The notes under the pieces were generated by a model. That model saw nothing but the letters and a program-made list of their open reading frames with translations. It was not told the origin of the DNA and did no database searches. This document shows, piece by piece, positions 34,300 to 42,982 of a stretch of 64,000 bases of DNA (position 1 is the first letter of the stretch; each line of letters opens with the position of its first letter). Made by a program: the position numbers and the translations under genes. The DNA comes from Prevotella sp. (GTDB taxonomy: Bacteria > Bacteroidota > Bacteroidia > Bacteroidales > Bacteroidaceae), in contig JAFZIL010000052.1 of the NCBI GenBank assembly GCA_017554385.1, positions 62,001 through 126,000 on the forward strand. Direction: 5' to 3'.

Positions 34300-34668
34300 C
34301 ATCGGTTCAGTCAGTCCTTCGGGACGGCTGGGCCAGACATCACTGGTAAAAAAGGACGTTTACGAACGTTTTTCTTCGGAAGCTCAGATCTCGCAAATCA
34401 GAATTTCTTTCGGGAGAAAACGCAACGGAGCGTCCACGTGGGATGTATTATGCCTTGTTCTCACCTGTTGTAGGGGTTGAGAACAGAGATTGTATAATAT
34501 ATCATGGGCGTGGGCTGACTGGCGTTGCTTATCCTTGAAAGAATGGCAATGCGAGAGCCTGAGCTCCGGGATAAGCGAGAAGTACAGATTTCCCACGTCT
34601 TTTCCGTTTAAAATTACAACAATCGGCCGACTCTCGGGGATTTCTATAGGCACCAAAACAAAAAAACT
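34300..34668 (+). ncRNA. Candidate structured leader RNA (cis-regulatory) upstream of the BspA-like gene
   Basis: About 365 nt between promoter and ATG contain a dense series of helices. 34308-34317 pairs with 34322-34330 around a UUCG tetraloop. CCAG/CTGG pair at 34333-34346. ACGTT/AACGT plus TTTTC lie at 34356-34373. TTTCT/AGAAA pair at 34404-34419. There is a nested set: GCAACG (34422) with CGTTGC (34523), CCACG (34434) with CGTGG (34509), 34442-34451 with 34494-34503 (10 bp, one G-U), and TGTTCTCA (34456) with TGAGAACA (34478). Then GCTTATCC (34527) pairs with GGATAAGC (34569). The two last systems share GC at 34527-34528, so they are partly exclusive. No ORF over about 60 codons is convincing here. 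I cannot match it to a named riboswitch or leader family. Confidence 0.55.
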
Positions 34669-37600
34669 ATGAAGAAGCAACTACTACTTTTGCTCCTCAC
34701 GGCATTGATGCCCGTGGGAGCGTGGGGCGACGAATGGAAGGACCCGGAGACGAACGTCATCTACGAGTATGATCCTGCAGGCACGACGGCGAGTGTGAAA
34801 GAAGGTGTTGTTAGATCGGGTGTTGGGTCAAGAGAACTCGACAGGCAAAATACTTCTATGAAGAGCCCTGGCTCCCCTGACGCATCTGGCGACATTGCTA
34901 TTCGTTCGGCCATTACGGTCAATGGAAAGACCTATAAAGTCACTACCATTGGCTTTGCTGCTTTCCATAACAATTACAAAATAACAGGAGTCACCATCCC
35001 CGAGGGAATTACCACTATAGACAACTACGCTTTTGCGAATTGTAATCATCTTACAAGCATCAGCATCCCCAGTAGCATAGAAAGCGTTGGTTACTTTTCC
35101 TTCAATGGATGCAAATGGTATGAAGAATGGTATGCCAACCAAGCCGACGGTGTGGTGTATATAGGCAAGGCGCTGTACAAATACAAGGGCACGATGCCCG
35201 AAGGAACAAGCATCGAGGTGAAGAGCGGGACGGCCTCCATCACAGGAAGTGCTTTCTACCAATGCAATGGTCTGGCATCTATCACGCTGCCAGAAGGACT
35301 GACCGAGATAGGTAGTGGTGCGTTTTATTATTGCCGTAACCTAACTACAGTCATTGCGCCAGAGACAATCACCTATGTCGGATCCTCTGCTTTCTCTAAC
35401 ACCCAATGGCTTGCCAACCAGCCAGAAGGGCTGCTCTATATAGGAAAGGTAGCCTACAAATATATTGGTGAAATGCCAGCCAACAGTACCATCGCCTTGA
35501 AAGAGGGGACAACAGGCATCGCATCCTCTTGTTTCAGTAACTGTAATGGACTGACAAGTATAGACATACCGCAGACGGTGAAATACATAGACGACTCCGC
35601 TTTTTCTGGTTGTGCTAATCTTGTCAACGTAGTGCTGCCCGAGGGCCTCACTGAGATATCTTATTTTTTGTTCAAAGGGTGCAATAGCCTCAGCTCAGTA
35701 AACATTCCTGAAAACGTGACCGATATAAGCGGCGAAGCTTTTTCCGGCTGTCTTAGCCTGACGGGCATTTCCATACCCAAGACCGTTAATTATATAGGAG
35801 GGGAAGCGTTTTATGATTGTCAAAGCCTTGAAAAGGTAGAAATGCCGGCAGACATGGATCTTACAGAAATCAACAAAAACACTTTTGCCTACTGCAAGCA
35901 GCTGAAAAGCATTCAGATTCCCACAAATGTACAGGATATTAATGAGTATGCCTTCTATCACTGCGAAAATCTGACCTCGGTGACCATCCCTTCGAGCGTA
36001 ACCTATATCGGCAGCTTAGCTTTCGCAGGTTGCAGCGGCCTGACCTCAGTGACCATCGGCAACGGCGTGACAACTATCGGAAGTTCTGCGTTCGCTGGGT
36101 GTAAGAATTTGAAGGAAGTGCATATTTCTGATCTTGCCGCTTGGTGTAACATTTATTTCGATAACGGTACTGCCAATCCACTTTGCTATACAGGTGACTT
36201 GTTCTTAAATGGAGAGAAAATTGACAATCTGGTAATACCCGAGGGGGTGGAAACCATTAAGTTTGCAGCCTTTTATGGAAGCAGTATAAAAAGTGTGCTC
36301 ATCCCTGCAAGTGTAAAGGAAATCAAAACTCTTGCCTTTTCCAACTGTTCTGATCTCTCAGAGATTGTTGTTTCCGATGGCAACGCCGTCTACGACTCGC
36401 GCAACAATTGTAATGCCATCATTGAGACAGCAAGCAACACTCTGCTCTTTGGATGTCAAAATACAGTCATCCCTGAGGGTGTGACCAGTATCGGCAGCTC
36501 TGCTTTCACAGGTTGCATCGGCCTGACCTCAGTGACCATTCCTTCGAGCGTAACCAGCATCGGCAGCTATGCTTTCAGCTATTGCACTGGCCTGACCTCG
36601 GTGACCATTCCTTCGAGCGTAACCAGCATCGGACAAGGTGCGTTTGATGAGTGCGAGAATCTGAAGGAAGTGCATATTTCTGATCTTGTCGCTTGGTGTA
36701 ACATTGATTTCTATTACAATACAGACAATCCACTTTACTATGCAGGTGACTTGTTCTTAAATGGTGAGAAGATTGACAATCTGGTAATACCCGAAGGGGT
36801 GGAAACCATTAAGTTTGCAGCCTTTTATGGAAGCAGTATAAAAAGTGTGCTCATACCTGCAAGTGTAAAGGAAATTCAAACTCTTGTCTTTTCCAAGTGT
36901 CCCGATCTCTCAGAGATTGTTGTTTCTGATGGCAACGCCGTATACGACTCGCGCAACAATTGTAATGCCATCATCAATACAGCCAATAACGCGCTATACA
37001 TAGGCTGCAAGAGCACCATCATACCAGAGGGTATTGTTGAGATTTCAAATAGGGCTTTCTTTTGCTGTACAGGCTTGACCTCCTTGACCATTCCTGAGGC
37101 AGTCACCACCATCGGGGATAATTCTTTCAGGGCTTGTACAGGGCTCAAGAGCATTGATCTTCCGGAGTCACTTACAAAAATAGGTAAATCATGCTTCTAT
37201 GAGTGTTCAAATCTATCGGATGTCATTATTCCCGACGGTGTGGTTACATTAGACGAATATGTCTTCTGCAATTGTTCAAGTCTGACAAGTATCAACATAC
37301 CGAAGTCGGTGACATCTATTGGGTGGAGGGCTTTCTCTGACTGTAGCGGATTAGTACGGGTCTTGTCAGCTATAGAAGAACCCTTTAAAATCTACGAGAA
37401 TGTCTTCAATAACTGGAATAGTGAAACGAAAAAGGATGAATTCACTACTGCCACCCTCTACGTTCCCCAGGGCACAAAAGCGAAGTATGAGGCCACGGCG
37501 GCCTGGAACCTGTTCTTGAAGATCGAGGAGATGGGCGACAGCCCCGATGCTGTGGATGCCACTATCCGTGACCATGGCGTTGCTGTAGAGAAAAGCCGCT

Positions 37601-37695
37601 ACAGTCTTGACGGTCATAGTCTCAGCAGTCCGTCGAAGGGCCTGAACATCGTGCGGATGAGCGACGGAACGGTGAGGAAGACCGTGGTGAGATAA
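34669..37695 (+). CDS. BspA-like leucine-rich-repeat surface protein with a recent internal duplication
   Basis: A 1008-residue exported protein with a signal peptide (LLLLLLTALMPVGAWG). It has some 25 BspA/Treponema-type LRRs (for example LTSVTIPSSVTSIGSYAF), a divergent cap region around residue 900, and a C-terminal tail ending RMSDGTVRKTVVR. About 124 residues encoded near 36109-36480 and again near 36661-37032 (offset 552 bp) are almost identical, including ISDLxAWCNIxF and VIPEGVETIKFAAFYGSSI. Members bind fibronectin, fibrinogen or other bacteria. It is preceded by the long structured leader and followed by a terminator shared with the next gene's promoter region. Confidence 0.9.
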   Translation: MKKQLLLLLLTALMPVGAWGDEWKDPETNVIYEYDPAGTTASVKEGVVRSGVGSRELDRQNTSMKSPGSPDASGDIAIRSAITVNGKTYKVTTIGFAAFHNNYKITGVTIPEGITTIDNYAFANCNHLTSISIPSSIESVGYFSFNGCKWYEEWYANQADGVVYIGKALYKYKGTMPEGTSIEVKSGTASITGSAFYQCNGLASITLPEGLTEIGSGAFYYCRNLTTVIAPETITYVGSSAFSNTQWLANQPEGLLYIGKVAYKYIGEMPANSTIALKEGTTGIASSCFSNCNGLTSIDIPQTVKYIDDSAFSGCANLVNVVLPEGLTEISYFLFKGCNSLSSVNIPENVTDISGEAFSGCLSLTGISIPKTVNYIGGEAFYDCQSLEKVEMPADMDLTEINKNTFAYCKQLKSIQIPTNVQDINEYAFYHCENLTSVTIPSSVTYIGSLAFAGCSGLTSVTIGNGVTTIGSSAFAGCKNLKEVHISDLAAWCNIYFDNGTANPLCYTGDLFLNGEKIDNLVIPEGVETIKFAAFYGSSIKSVLIPASVKEIKTLAFSNCSDLSEIVVSDGNAVYDSRNNCNAIIETASNTLLFGCQNTVIPEGVTSIGSSAFTGCIGLTSVTIPSSVTSIGSYAFSYCTGLTSVTIPSSVTSIGQGAFDECENLKEVHISDLVAWCNIDFYYNTDNPLYYAGDLFLNGEKIDNLVIPEGVETIKFAAFYGSSIKSVLIPASVKEIQTLVFSKCPDLSEIVVSDGNAVYDSRNNCNAIINTANNALYIGCKSTIIPEGIVEISNRAFFCCTGLTSLTIPEAVTTIGDNSFRACTGLKSIDLPESLTKIGKSCFYECSNLSDVIIPDGVVTLDEYVFCNCSSLTSINIPKSVTSIGWRAFSDCSGLVRVLSAIEEPFKIYENVFNNWNSETKKDEFTTATLYVPQGTKAKYEATAAWNLFLKIEEMGDSPDAVDATIRDHGVAVEKSRYSLDGHSLSSPSKGLNIVRMSDGTVRKTVVR

Positions 37696-37815
37696 GGAGA
37701 TGCGTTCTGACTCCCAAACATGATACTTTCGACCCGCAAAGACGGCACTTTTGAGTGAAGGCAACGATTTCCATGCAAAGGGAACAGTTGAAAGACAAAA
37801 AATGCTAAAACAACG

Positions 37816-37845
37816 GGGGCACGCTGGGCAGTGTGCCCCTTTTTT
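37816..37845 (+). terminator. Intrinsic terminator after the BspA-like gene
   Basis: GGGGCAC (37816-37822) pairs with GTGCCCC (37833-37839), followed by TTTTTT. It ends 3 bp before the promoter box of the next gene. Confidence 0.85.
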
Positions 37846-37847
37846 AG

Positions 37848-37855
37848 TACCTTTG
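37848..37855 (+). promoter_or_regulatory. -7 promoter box (TACCTTTG) for the M28 lipoprotein gene
   Basis: A TAnnTTTG match only 6 bp before the ATG at 37862, implying a leader of a few nucleotides at most. Confidence 0.6.
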
Positions 37856-37861
37856 CCGACC

Positions 37862-38845
37862 ATGAAAGCAAAGGAAATACTGATGGCAGGCCTGATGGTG
37901 CTGACGATGACGGCCTGCGGAAACATGAAGAAGGGGAGCGATGCCACGTCGGCCATCCCCGTAGGACCGGCATTTCTGGCCGATTCAGCCTATAGTTACT
38001 GTGAGCAGCAGTGCCAGTTCGGGCCACGTACCATGAACAGCGAGGCCCACGAGCAGTGCGGACAGTGGATAGCAACGAAGTTCCGCAGTTTCGGTCTTCA
38101 GGTCACTGAGCAGAAGGCAGAGCTGAAGGGCTACGACGGCACGATGCTACGCTCCACTAATATCATTGCCTCGTTCAAGCCGGAGCTGACCGATCGTGTG
38201 ATGCTCTGCGCCCATTGGGACTCGCGTCCCTGGGCCGACAACGACCCCGACGAGACGAACCATCATACGCCCGTCATGGCTGCCAACGACGGAGCCAGCG
38301 GTGTGGCGGTGATGCTCGAGGTGGCACGCCTGCTGCCCGACTCGCTGCGCATCGGTGTGGACTTCATCTGCTTCGATGCCGAGGACTGGGGTGTGCCGCA
38401 GTGGAGCGATATGCCCGATGCTTCCGACTCATGGGCTTTAGGCGCCCAATATTGGGCTGCCAACCCGCATGCCGACGGCTATAAGCCGCGCTACGGCATC
38501 CTGCTCGACATGGTGGGCGGTCAAGGTGCACGCTTCTATCGCGAACTATACAGCAAAGAGTACGCCGGAAAGATTGTCAACCGCGTGTGGCAGGCTGCCC
38601 AGGTGGTGGGCTTCGGCAGCGTCTTCCCGCAGAAAGACGGTGGTAGGATTACCGACGACCATGTGCCCGTGAACGAGGTGGCAGGCATCCCCTGCATCGA
38701 CATCATTCCCTACTATCCCGACTGCGAGGCCAGCTCGTTCGGACCTACATGGCACACCGTCAACGACGACATGCAACACATAGACCGCAACACCCTCAAG
38801 GCCGTTGGCCAGACACTCGTACAGGTATTATTTACGGAACAATAA
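37862..38845 (+). CDS. M28-family lipoprotein, probable glutaminyl-peptide cyclotransferase
   Basis: A 327-residue zinc-dependent protein. The start at 37862 gives a lipoprotein signal (ILMAGLMVLTMTAC, lipid Cys about 19); the longer frame would start upstream of the terminator and promoter. Zinc-site regions are AHWDSRPWAD, ANDGASGVAVMLE, CFDAEDWG and a late histidine in PTWHTVNDD. The overall layout (YSYCEQQCQFGPRTMNS at the N-terminus) matches bacterial glutaminyl cyclases of the M28 fold, which form N-terminal pyroglutamate, common after signal-peptide cleavage in Bacteroidetes. An aminopeptidase activity is the alternative. It is probably co-transcribed with the GH43 gene 39 bp downstream. 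Confidence 0.88.
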   Translation: MKAKEILMAGLMVLTMTACGNMKKGSDATSAIPVGPAFLADSAYSYCEQQCQFGPRTMNSEAHEQCGQWIATKFRSFGLQVTEQKAELKGYDGTMLRSTNIIASFKPELTDRVMLCAHWDSRPWADNDPDETNHHTPVMAANDGASGVAVMLEVARLLPDSLRIGVDFICFDAEDWGVPQWSDMPDASDSWALGAQYWAANPHADGYKPRYGILLDMVGGQGARFYRELYSKEYAGKIVNRVWQAAQVVGFGSVFPQKDGGRITDDHVPVNEVAGIPCIDIIPYYPDCEASSFGPTWHTVNDDMQHIDRNTLKAVGQTLVQVLFTEQ

Positions 38846-38884
38846 ATAGGTAGAACAACTGAACAACTAATAACTACAAAATCT

Positions 38885-40867
38885 ATGAACATGACGAAGA
38901 CTATGCTGGCAGCCCTGTTGATGGCTGTGGCCACTTGCCCCGCTCTGGCCGACAAGAAGAAAACCACAGTTGTGGAACAACCGAAGGATCCCAATGAGAT
39001 GGTGGCCTATCTGTTTACCTACTTTAACAGCAATGATCCCCGGGACGAGCAGATATGCTATGCCATCTCGGACGACGGCTATAACTACACGCCGCTGAAC
39101 ATGGGTGCTCCAGTCATTGAGAGCGATACTATTGCCTATACGCAATGCGTACGCGACCCCCACATTCTGCGCGGTGAGGACGGCAAGACGTTCTACATGG
39201 TGGTTACCGACATGAAGTCGAGCCTGGGATGGTCGAGCAACCGAGGCATGGTGCTGCTGAAGTCTACCGACCTCATCAACTGGCAGCACTCGGCCATCAA
39301 CTTCCCCACACGCTACACGAAGGCGTGGAAAAACGTGATCCGCGTGTGGGCCCCGGAGACCATCTATGACCACAAGGCCAAGAAATACATGGTCTTCTAC
39401 TCCCTGCGCACCAGCGACCGTGGCTCTTACGACAAGATCTACTACCAATATGCCAACGAAGACTTTACCGACCTGGAGGGTGAGCCAAAGTGGCTCTTCG
39501 ATGCAGGCAACGCCACCATCGACGGCGATATCGTCTACAACGATGCCGACCAACTCTATCACCTCTTCTATAAGCAGGAGGCGGGCCGTGGCATCTATCA
39601 GGCCGTGGCCAAGAACCTCACCGACAAGTGGCAGATGCTCGACGGCAACGTGGAGCAGACCAAGGAGGCCGTAGAGGGTGTCGGTGTGTGCAAGGCCATC
39701 GACGGCAAGTCCTGGATCATCATGTACGACTGCTACGGCAGCGGTCATTATCAGTTCTGCCGTTCGGAAGACCTGAAAACCTTCAAGTTCGTGCAGAACA
39801 CTGAGATGAAGGGTAAGTTCACACCCCGTCACGGCACTATCATCCCCATCACCCGTGCCGAGAAAGAACGTCTGCTCGCAGCGTTCCCCAACTATAAGCA
39901 GCCCATCCTCCCAGGCTTCCATGCCGACCCCGAGGTACTCTACTCGAACAAGACGAAGAAATACTACATCTACAGCACCACCGACGGCACACCTGGCTGG
40001 GGCGGTCACGACTTCAGCGTGTTCTCCTCGACCAACCTCATCGATTGGAAGGATGAAGGAAAAATGCTCGACGTGAAAGGCGATCAGGTGAAGTGGGCTA
40101 CCGGCAACGCCTGGGCACCCTGCATTATAGAAGTGCCCTCAAACCTCAAATCTAAAGCCTCAAACCTCAAACCTTACAAGTACTACTTCTATTACTCCGC
40201 CCATAATCCGCAGACAAACCGCAAGGAGATAGGCGTAGCCGTCAGCGACAGCCCTACCGGTCCGTTCGTAGATAGCGGTGCGCCCATCGTCACCGATGCC
40301 GACCGTCCTCAGGAGGCTCGCGGCGGACAGGCCATCGACGTCGACGTGTTCAAGGATCCAAAGACCGGCAAGTACTACCTGTACTGGGGCAACGGCTTCA
40401 TGGCCGGTGCCGAGCTCAACGATGACATGCTCTCGATAAAAAAGGAGACTATCACCCACATGACGCCACAGGGCGGCAACCTGCAGACATGGGCTTTCCG
40501 CGAGGGTGCCTACGTGTTCTACCGCAAGGGCACGTACTACTTCCTCTGGAGTGTAGACGACACAGGCTCACCCAACTACCACGTATGCTATGGCACAGCG
40601 AAGTCACCACTCGGTCCCATCACCATCGACGAACAGAACTATCTCGTCATCAAGCAGAAACCCGAGGACAAGATCTACGGAACAGCCCATAACTCCATCC
40701 TACAGATTCCCGGTCGCGACGAGTGGTACATCGTCTACCATCGTATCAACAAGAACTACGTGAACCACGAGCCGGGCATACACCGCGAAGTGTGCATCGA
40801 CCGCCTGACGTTCGACAAGAAGGGCAACATCATCCCCGTCACTCCAACGCTTAACGGACCACAGTAG
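38885..40867 (+). CDS. Double glycoside hydrolase family 43-like protein
   Basis: A 660-residue exported enzyme with a signal peptide (MLAALLMAVATCPALA). Two five-bladed-propeller regions appear. The N-terminal one (about 35-330) has RDPHILRGEDGKTFYMV and IRVWAPETIYD. The C-terminal one (about 335-655) has the canonical base in PGFHADPEVLYS and the region ARGGQAIDVDVFKD, where a catalytic glutamate or pKa modulator is expected. GH43 enzymes remove xylose, arabinose or galactose residues. A run at about 419-431 (SNLKSKASNLKPY) is encoded by a short tandem repeat. Start at 38885 or 38891. Functionally it would complement the GH10 xylanase at the left end of the window. Confidence 0.85.
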   Translation: MNMTKTMLAALLMAVATCPALADKKKTTVVEQPKDPNEMVAYLFTYFNSNDPRDEQICYAISDDGYNYTPLNMGAPVIESDTIAYTQCVRDPHILRGEDGKTFYMVVTDMKSSLGWSSNRGMVLLKSTDLINWQHSAINFPTRYTKAWKNVIRVWAPETIYDHKAKKYMVFYSLRTSDRGSYDKIYYQYANEDFTDLEGEPKWLFDAGNATIDGDIVYNDADQLYHLFYKQEAGRGIYQAVAKNLTDKWQMLDGNVEQTKEAVEGVGVCKAIDGKSWIIMYDCYGSGHYQFCRSEDLKTFKFVQNTEMKGKFTPRHGTIIPITRAEKERLLAAFPNYKQPILPGFHADPEVLYSNKTKKYYIYSTTDGTPGWGGHDFSVFSSTNLIDWKDEGKMLDVKGDQVKWATGNAWAPCIIEVPSNLKSKASNLKPYKYYFYYSAHNPQTNRKEIGVAVSDSPTGPFVDSGAPIVTDADRPQEARGGQAIDVDVFKDPKTGKYYLYWGNGFMAGAELNDDMLSIKKETITHMTPQGGNLQTWAFREGAYVFYRKGTYYFLWSVDDTGSPNYHVCYGTAKSPLGPITIDEQNYLVIKQKPEDKIYGTAHNSILQIPGRDEWYIVYHRINKNYVNHEPGIHREVCIDRLTFDKKGNIIPVTPTLNGPQ

Positions 40868-40913
40868 AATGGAAGGCCATACATAGGCGGTTTCACCATT
40901 TCAGAATCTTGAA

Positions 40914-40974
40914 TTACAGACTATTTGTAATGGTTTTACAGACTATTTGTAACGCTATTACAAATAGTCTGTAA
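40914..40974. repeat. Three copies of a 17-bp element, two direct and one inverted
   Basis: TTACAGACTATTTGTAA occurs at 40914-40930 and 40936-40952 in direct orientation and as its exact reverse complement at 40958-40974. The last two form a perfect 17-bp hairpin with a 5-nt loop. It is placed 47-107 bp after the GH43 stop, so it may terminate that transcript, though no T run follows. Confidence 0.85.
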
Positions 40975-41484
40975 CGGTGTAATGGAGTATTCCTGACACT
41001 ACTCGCATTTCGTACAATGGTTGTTAAAACAGTAACGCCAGGATGGTGGAATCTCGCTAAAATCGAGTTTTTGCTTCATTTTAGTCATTTTTTTATTGGT
41101 TTTTCACTACAAAAATACGAAATTTTTCCAGTTTTTGCTACTTTTTTGACCAAAAAACAGCCAAAATAACACTTTGTTGTCATAAATTCATTTGTTGTTA
41201 TCATTCATAACAACCTTTTAATCTGCAAGTTACACGTCTTATAACAACAAAACAACAAATTCAACGAAAAAAATATTAGATGAAACATTAGTCGTGCTGA
41301 CTGTGTCGCTCTCAACACAATGGCTGAAGAGATTTGTACGTGTCTATGTGAAACAGATCCCAGGGGGATGGCTAGATAAGGCTGGATGTCGCACGTTTCT
41401 CGCGTACCTTATTTATATCTAACAGGTTTGCTGCGAGCTGTATGGGCACAAAAAAAAAGTCCAAGATTTCTCTTGAACTTTTCG
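40975..41484. other. Gene-free, AT-rich stretch next to a tRNA
   Basis: I see no ORF with coding character here. It contains an 8-bp inverted repeat (GTTGTTAT at 41194, ATAACAAC at 41207), further AACAACAAAACAAC copies to about 41260, and a less AT-rich segment at 41281-41440 unlike its surroundings. A decayed insertion at the tRNA is possible but no integrase remnant can be recognised. Confidence 0.4.
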
Positions 41485-41558
41485 TGGGCCAAGTAGGGCT
41501 TGAACCTACGACCTCCAGATTATGAGTCTGTTGCTCTAACCAACTGAGCTATAAGCCC
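41485..41558 (-). tRNA. tRNA-Met (anticodon CAT)
   Basis: The reverse complement begins GGGCTTATAGCTCAGTTGG with a standard D arm, anticodon loop CTCATAA, T arm GTAGG/CCTAC around TTCAAGC, and a 7-bp acceptor stem with one mismatch. CCA is not encoded. Elongator Met is most likely; tRNA-Ile with a lysidine-modified CAT cannot be excluded by eye. Confidence 0.93.
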
Positions 41559-41571
41559 GCTTTTCTGAGTG

Positions 41572-41579
41572 CAAAGGTA
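41572..41579 (-). promoter_or_regulatory. -7 promoter box (TACCTTTG) for the tRNA
   Basis: A TAnnTTTG match 13 bp upstream of the tRNA 5' end. Confidence 0.55.
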
Positions 41580-41626
41580 AGGAGAAAAAACGAGACGGCC
41601 AAACTTTTTCAGAAAAAACTTGCTGT

Positions 41627-42871
41627 TTAGTCGTAGATAAGGGTTGTCAGGCGGTCGGCAGCAAAGATTTGGGCGGCAGTCTGCTGCAGGTCGGCAGCGG
41701 TCAGCACGTTGATATGGGCCATGATATCGTTAAGGTCGCGCTCGGTTCCATGATGCAGGAAATTCTTGGCAAAGTCGAGTGCAAACTGCTCGCGACTGTC
41801 GCCGGCAATGGCCAGCTGACCTTCTATCTGCCGCTTCGCAGCCCGTAGCTGTGTGTCGGAGAGCGGACGGCGCACGAGCCGGTCGAGTTCTGAGCGTACC
41901 AGTCGCAGACAGCGGCGCACGTCAGCCTGGTCACAGCCGAAATAGACGCACCAAAGGCCCGTATCGCTATAGCTCACCATAGTGCTCTCGACGGTGTAGA
42001 CCAAGCCGCGACGTTCACGCAGCGAGAGGTTCAGCCGTGAGTTCATGCCCGGTCCACCGAGGATATTGTTCAGCAGATAGAGCGACCAACGACGCTCGTC
42101 GGTAGCAGCAAAGGCACGGGTGCCTACCATTACGTGGGCCTGATGGGTGCCGCGGTGGCGGGTGATGGTGGTTGAGGAAATAGGGCTTATTGGGCTCGTA
42201 GAGCCAATGGGGCAAATAGGGCTAATGGGGCTCATAGGGCCAATGGGGCCAATAGGCTTTTTGCTTAGCTTTTTTGTCAGTCGGTCAAAGTTCACGTCGC
42301 CGCTGGCAAAGAACACGCAGTTCTCCGGACGATAGTAGCGGGCGGTGAAACGGCGGGCATCGTCGCTGGTATAGCGGCGCAGCTGTTCGGCATTGCCAAG
42401 GATGTTATGTCCCAACGGATGGCCCTCGAACAGGATGTTCTCTATATCATCGAAGATGAGCTCGGCAGGCGAGTCCTCATAGCTCTCAATCTCGTCGCAC
42501 ACCACCTCGCACTCCTTCTCCACCTCCTGCTGCGGATAAGTACTGTTGAACACAATGTCGGTGAGCACGTCGACGGCACGGTCGAGGTGCTGGCGCTTGA
42601 TGGCACAGTAGTAGACGGTGTCTTCCTTGTTGGTAAAGGCATTCAGCTCACCGCCAACGCCCTCCAGTGCATTGATGACCTGCAAGGCGGTACGGCGGCG
42701 GGTGCCCTTGAACGTCAGGTGTTCGCAGAAATGGGCCAGCCCTTCTTCGCCCGGCTGTTCATGGCGCGTACCGGCGGCGACGGCTATTCCACAATAGACC
42801 ACTGGTGCCGGTGAAGGAAGCACAATGACGCGCAGTCCGTTATCGAGTGTTGTTGTCTGATAGTGTTTCAT
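41627..42871 (-). CDS. M16-family zinc peptidase
   Basis: A 414-residue insulinase/processing-peptidase-like protein. The inverted zinc motif HFCEH is in EGLAHFCEHLTFKGT, with the third ligand in the CEVVCDEIESYED helix. The single-chain length corresponds to one N and one C M16 domain. The start at 42871 is set by the -7 box at 42879-42886; the longer frame is only a hydrophobic read-through of the promoter. Residues near 207-233 (PIGPIGPMSPISPIC and following) form a Pro/Ile/Gly/Ser repeat encoded by 42177-42258 and look like an insertion in the interdomain linker. Substrates are unknown; cytoplasmic, since no signal peptide is present with this start. Confidence 0.9.
   Translation of the reverse strand: MKHYQTTTLDNGLRVIVLPSPAPVVYCGIAVAAGTRHEQPGEEGLAHFCEHLTFKGTRRRTALQVINALEGVGGELNAFTNKEDTVYYCAIKRQHLDRAVDVLTDIVFNSTYPQQEVEKECEVVCDEIESYEDSPAELIFDDIENILFEGHPLGHNILGNAEQLRRYTSDDARRFTARYYRPENCVFFASGDVNFDRLTKKLSKKPIGPIGPMSPISPICPIGSTSPISPISSTTITRHRGTHQAHVMVGTRAFAATDERRWSLYLLNNILGGPGMNSRLNLSLRERRGLVYTVESTMVSYSDTGLWCVYFGCDQADVRRCLRLVRSELDRLVRRPLSDTQLRAAKRQIEGQLAIAGDSREQFALDFAKNFLHHGTERDLNDIMAHINVLTAADLQQTAAQIFAADRLTTLIYD
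42177..42258. repeat. In-frame GGGCT/CCAAT-type repeat inside the M16 gene
   Basis: Nine-base-period copies of a GGG-C-T/A-ATxGGG pattern run for about 80 bp within the coding sequence and stay in frame. A related sequence (GGGCTTATTAGCCC and neighbours) occurs inside the sulfatase gene at 3210-3245. Confidence 0.8.
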
Positions 42872-42878
42872 CGGGGTG

Positions 42879-42886
42879 CAAAGGTA
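42879..42886 (-). promoter_or_regulatory. -7 promoter box (TACCTTTG) for the M16 peptidase
   Basis: A TAnnTTTG match 7 bp upstream of the ATG, implying a nearly leaderless message. Confidence 0.6.
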
Positions 42887-42982
42887 ATGGAAAAAAAGAA
42901 GAAACAAAAGAATAAAAAAGTAAAAAAACGCTGACAGCACACATTTTGTTTTTTTATTCTTTCGTTTTTCCTTTTTTTATCG

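Noticed and set aside
34489..34672. 60-codon frame within the structured leader
   Set aside because: It has no conserved features, runs into the signal region of the next gene in another frame, and lies across predicted helices.
37751..37861. N-terminal extension of the M28 lipoprotein
   Set aside because: It would read through a terminator and promoter box and hide the lipoprotein signal.
38867..40009. 380-codon open frame antisense to the GH43 gene
   Set aside because: It has no start context or motif; the GH43 frame has clear catalytic signatures.
41281..41440. Possible integrase or transposase remnant beside the tRNA
   Set aside because: Reading all frames gave only very short peptides and no recombinase motif.
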